This document shows, in pieces, positions 63,230 to 64,000 of a stretch of 64,000 nucleotides of DNA. The notes beneath the pieces are model-generated. The model worked only from the letters and a program-made list of their open reading frames with translations, was not told the origin of the DNA and did no database searches. The stretch lies in contig NZ_CP012382.1 in the NCBI RefSeq assembly GCF_001267885.1, positions 5,815,001 through 5,879,000 on the forward strand, written 5' to 3'. A program made the translations under genes and the position numbers. The number at the start of each line of letters is the position of its first letter. Position 1 is the stretch's first letter. Source of the stretch: Streptomyces ambofaciens ATCC 23877. Its GTDB lineage: Bacteria > Actinomycetota > Actinomycetes > Streptomycetales > Streptomycetaceae.

Positions 63230-63588
63230 GAGTGAAAAAAGGCGAATCGCTCGTCCGGAACGCATGTATGGGTGTATGGCTACCGTGGTGCCCGGCGGAC
63301 AAAAGGGCTCATTGCTGTACTCTTCACCGCCGTGGTGACAACCTCGGGGATGTCGCTCCAGTCTGCCATCCGGCATCCCGTTCGACGGGGCGGGGCCCGC
63401 CATCTCTGCGGTAGTCCCACGCCCCCTCCCCGCGGCGCCCACGGTATCTCCGCATGCCCCGGGGCGGTACGGCCGTGCGGGTGAGCGCCCGCCCGCGTCG
63501 GCGCGTGTCGCCGCGGCCCTGCGCCGAGGGCGCCGTGTGTACGCACGGGCGCGACACGCGTGCAGGGCGTGTATGTATGAGCCAATCC

Positions 63589-63632
63589 CCACATCTAGTG
63601 GTTGGATTGCATCAGCAGCCCATAAGTTGTGG
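63589..63632 (+). promoter_or_regulatory. Tandem NrdR boxes upstream of nrdR
   Basis: Two partial palindromes, CCACATCTAGTGG (63589-63601) and CCATAAGTTGTGG (63620-63632), 31 bp apart centre to centre. NrdR boxes usually occur as pairs about three helical turns apart, so NrdR probably represses its own gene and the ribonucleotide reductase gene expected downstream. Confidence 0.7.
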
Positions 63633-63740
63633 TCCCCCGGGTCTTCGAGCCCGCCGCGATCGCCTATGCTGGGGGCTGCTTCGAGGGGCCTGAGGGGCCT
63701 TCGAGGCTGTTGATTCTGCTGTGAGGAGGGTTCGGAGTTC

Positions 63741-64000
63741 ATGCACTGCCCCTTCTGCAGGCACCCCGACAGCCGTGTCGTCGACAGTCGTACGACGGAC
63801 GACGGCACGTCGATCCGCCGACGCCGCCAGTGCCCTGACTGCTCCCGTCGATTCACGACGGTGGAGACGTGCTCGCTCATGGTGGTGAAGCGGTCCGGGG
63901 TCACCGAACCGTTCAGTCGCACCAAGGTCATCAACGGTGTGCGCAAGGCCTGTCAGGGCCGTCCCGTCACCGAGGACGCGCTCGCCCAGCTCGGCCAGCG
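63741..64000 (+). CDS. nrdR: Transcriptional repressor NrdR (3' truncated by window edge)
   Basis: The first 86 codons of NrdR, the nucleotide-sensing repressor of ribonucleotide reductase genes. The N-terminal zinc ribbon is complete ([36 protein letters not shown]) and the ATP-cone begins with [23 protein letters not shown] at 63741 with GGAG upstream. In Streptomyces it is normally followed by the B12-dependent reductase nrdJ, beyond the window. Confidence 0.95.
   Translation, partial: MHCPFCRHPDSRVVDSRTTDDGTSIRRRRQCPDCSRRFTTVETCSLMVVKRSGVTEPFSRTKVINGVRKACQGRPVTEDALAQLGQ

Larger units (their letters stand above)
63157..63740. other. lexA-nrdR divergent intergenic region
   Basis: About 580 bases. 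The left part has the lexA promoter and SOS box, the right part the paired NrdR boxes and a possible -10 (TATGCT at 63665-63670). Between them (about 63240-63580) I see GC-rich DNA without a supportable gene or RNA structure. Confidence 0.6.

Noticed and set aside
63157..63740. Cobalamin riboswitch ahead of nrdR
   Set aside because: I could not find a B12-box-like element; the paired NrdR boxes explain regulation better.

Overview
The window is chromosomal DNA from a Streptomyces or a very close relative. Evidence: very high G+C with strong third-position GC bias, which leaves long spurious frames on both strands; many GTG/TTG starts; 1-4 bp translational overlaps; and a gene order I recognise from memory as the conserved Streptomyces core segment osaA-osaB-ftsK ... 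recA-recX ... gluABCD ... miaB-miaA-dapF-rshA-hflX ... lexA-nrdR. I see no rRNA, tRNA, CRISPR array, prophage or insertion sequence. Almost all DNA is accounted for by about 57 protein genes.

Layout. 1-6.2 kb: 3' part of a hybrid histidine kinase (osaA-like), its receiver-only partner (osaB) and the DNA translocase ftsK. 6.5-10.8 kb: a RodZ-like membrane HTH protein, then the tightly packed rimO-pgsA-cinA run and the Clp regulator clgR. 11-12.8 kb: dps, a small membrane protein and an ArsR/SRPBCC pair with a visible operator. 12.8-18.8 kb (minus strand): lhr helicase followed by nei2 glycosylase. 19-21 kb: an AraC regulator translationally coupled to azlCD. 21-26.2 kb: a prenyltransferase-like toroid protein, DUF3046, an AI-2E-type transporter, a VapB-like orphan, then recA-recX behind an SOS box. 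26.4-27.5 kb: cysteine dioxygenase plus rhodanese, preceded by a 28-codon cysteine-rich and apparently leaderless uORF. 27.7-33 kb: a flavin monooxygenase and the gluABCD glutamate ABC operon. 33-41 kb: two two-component systems, an orphan TAXI binding protein, a MazG-like protein and a CPA2 antiporter with its RCK subunit. 41-52.7 kb: miaB, an extradiol-dioxygenase-like protein, an MT0933-type antitoxin with an acidic neighbour, miaA, dapF, rshA, an M1 peptidase and hflX. 52.8-60 kb: the most accessory part, with two tandem paralogous trypsin-like lipoproteins and a three-gene NIS siderophore-type locus. 60-64 kb: dinG-like helicase, lexA and the start of nrdR.

How the genes fit together. 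DNA repair dominates (lhr, nei2, recA, recX, dinG-like, lexA, with SOS boxes at recA and lexA). tRNA and ribosome modification (rimO, miaB, miaA), stringent response (rshA), cell division (ftsK), dNTP control (nrdR with paired NrdR boxes) and amino-acid or sulfur transport and catabolism fill the rest. The points most worth follow-up are: the cysteine uORF/attenuator; a siderophore-locus aminotransferase that lacks its catalytic lysine; an RSH protein with a degenerate synthetase motif; the paired lipoprotein proteases with a shared Trp-rich segment; consensus DnaA boxes in front of recA, miaB and hflX; and several period-locked tandem repeats.
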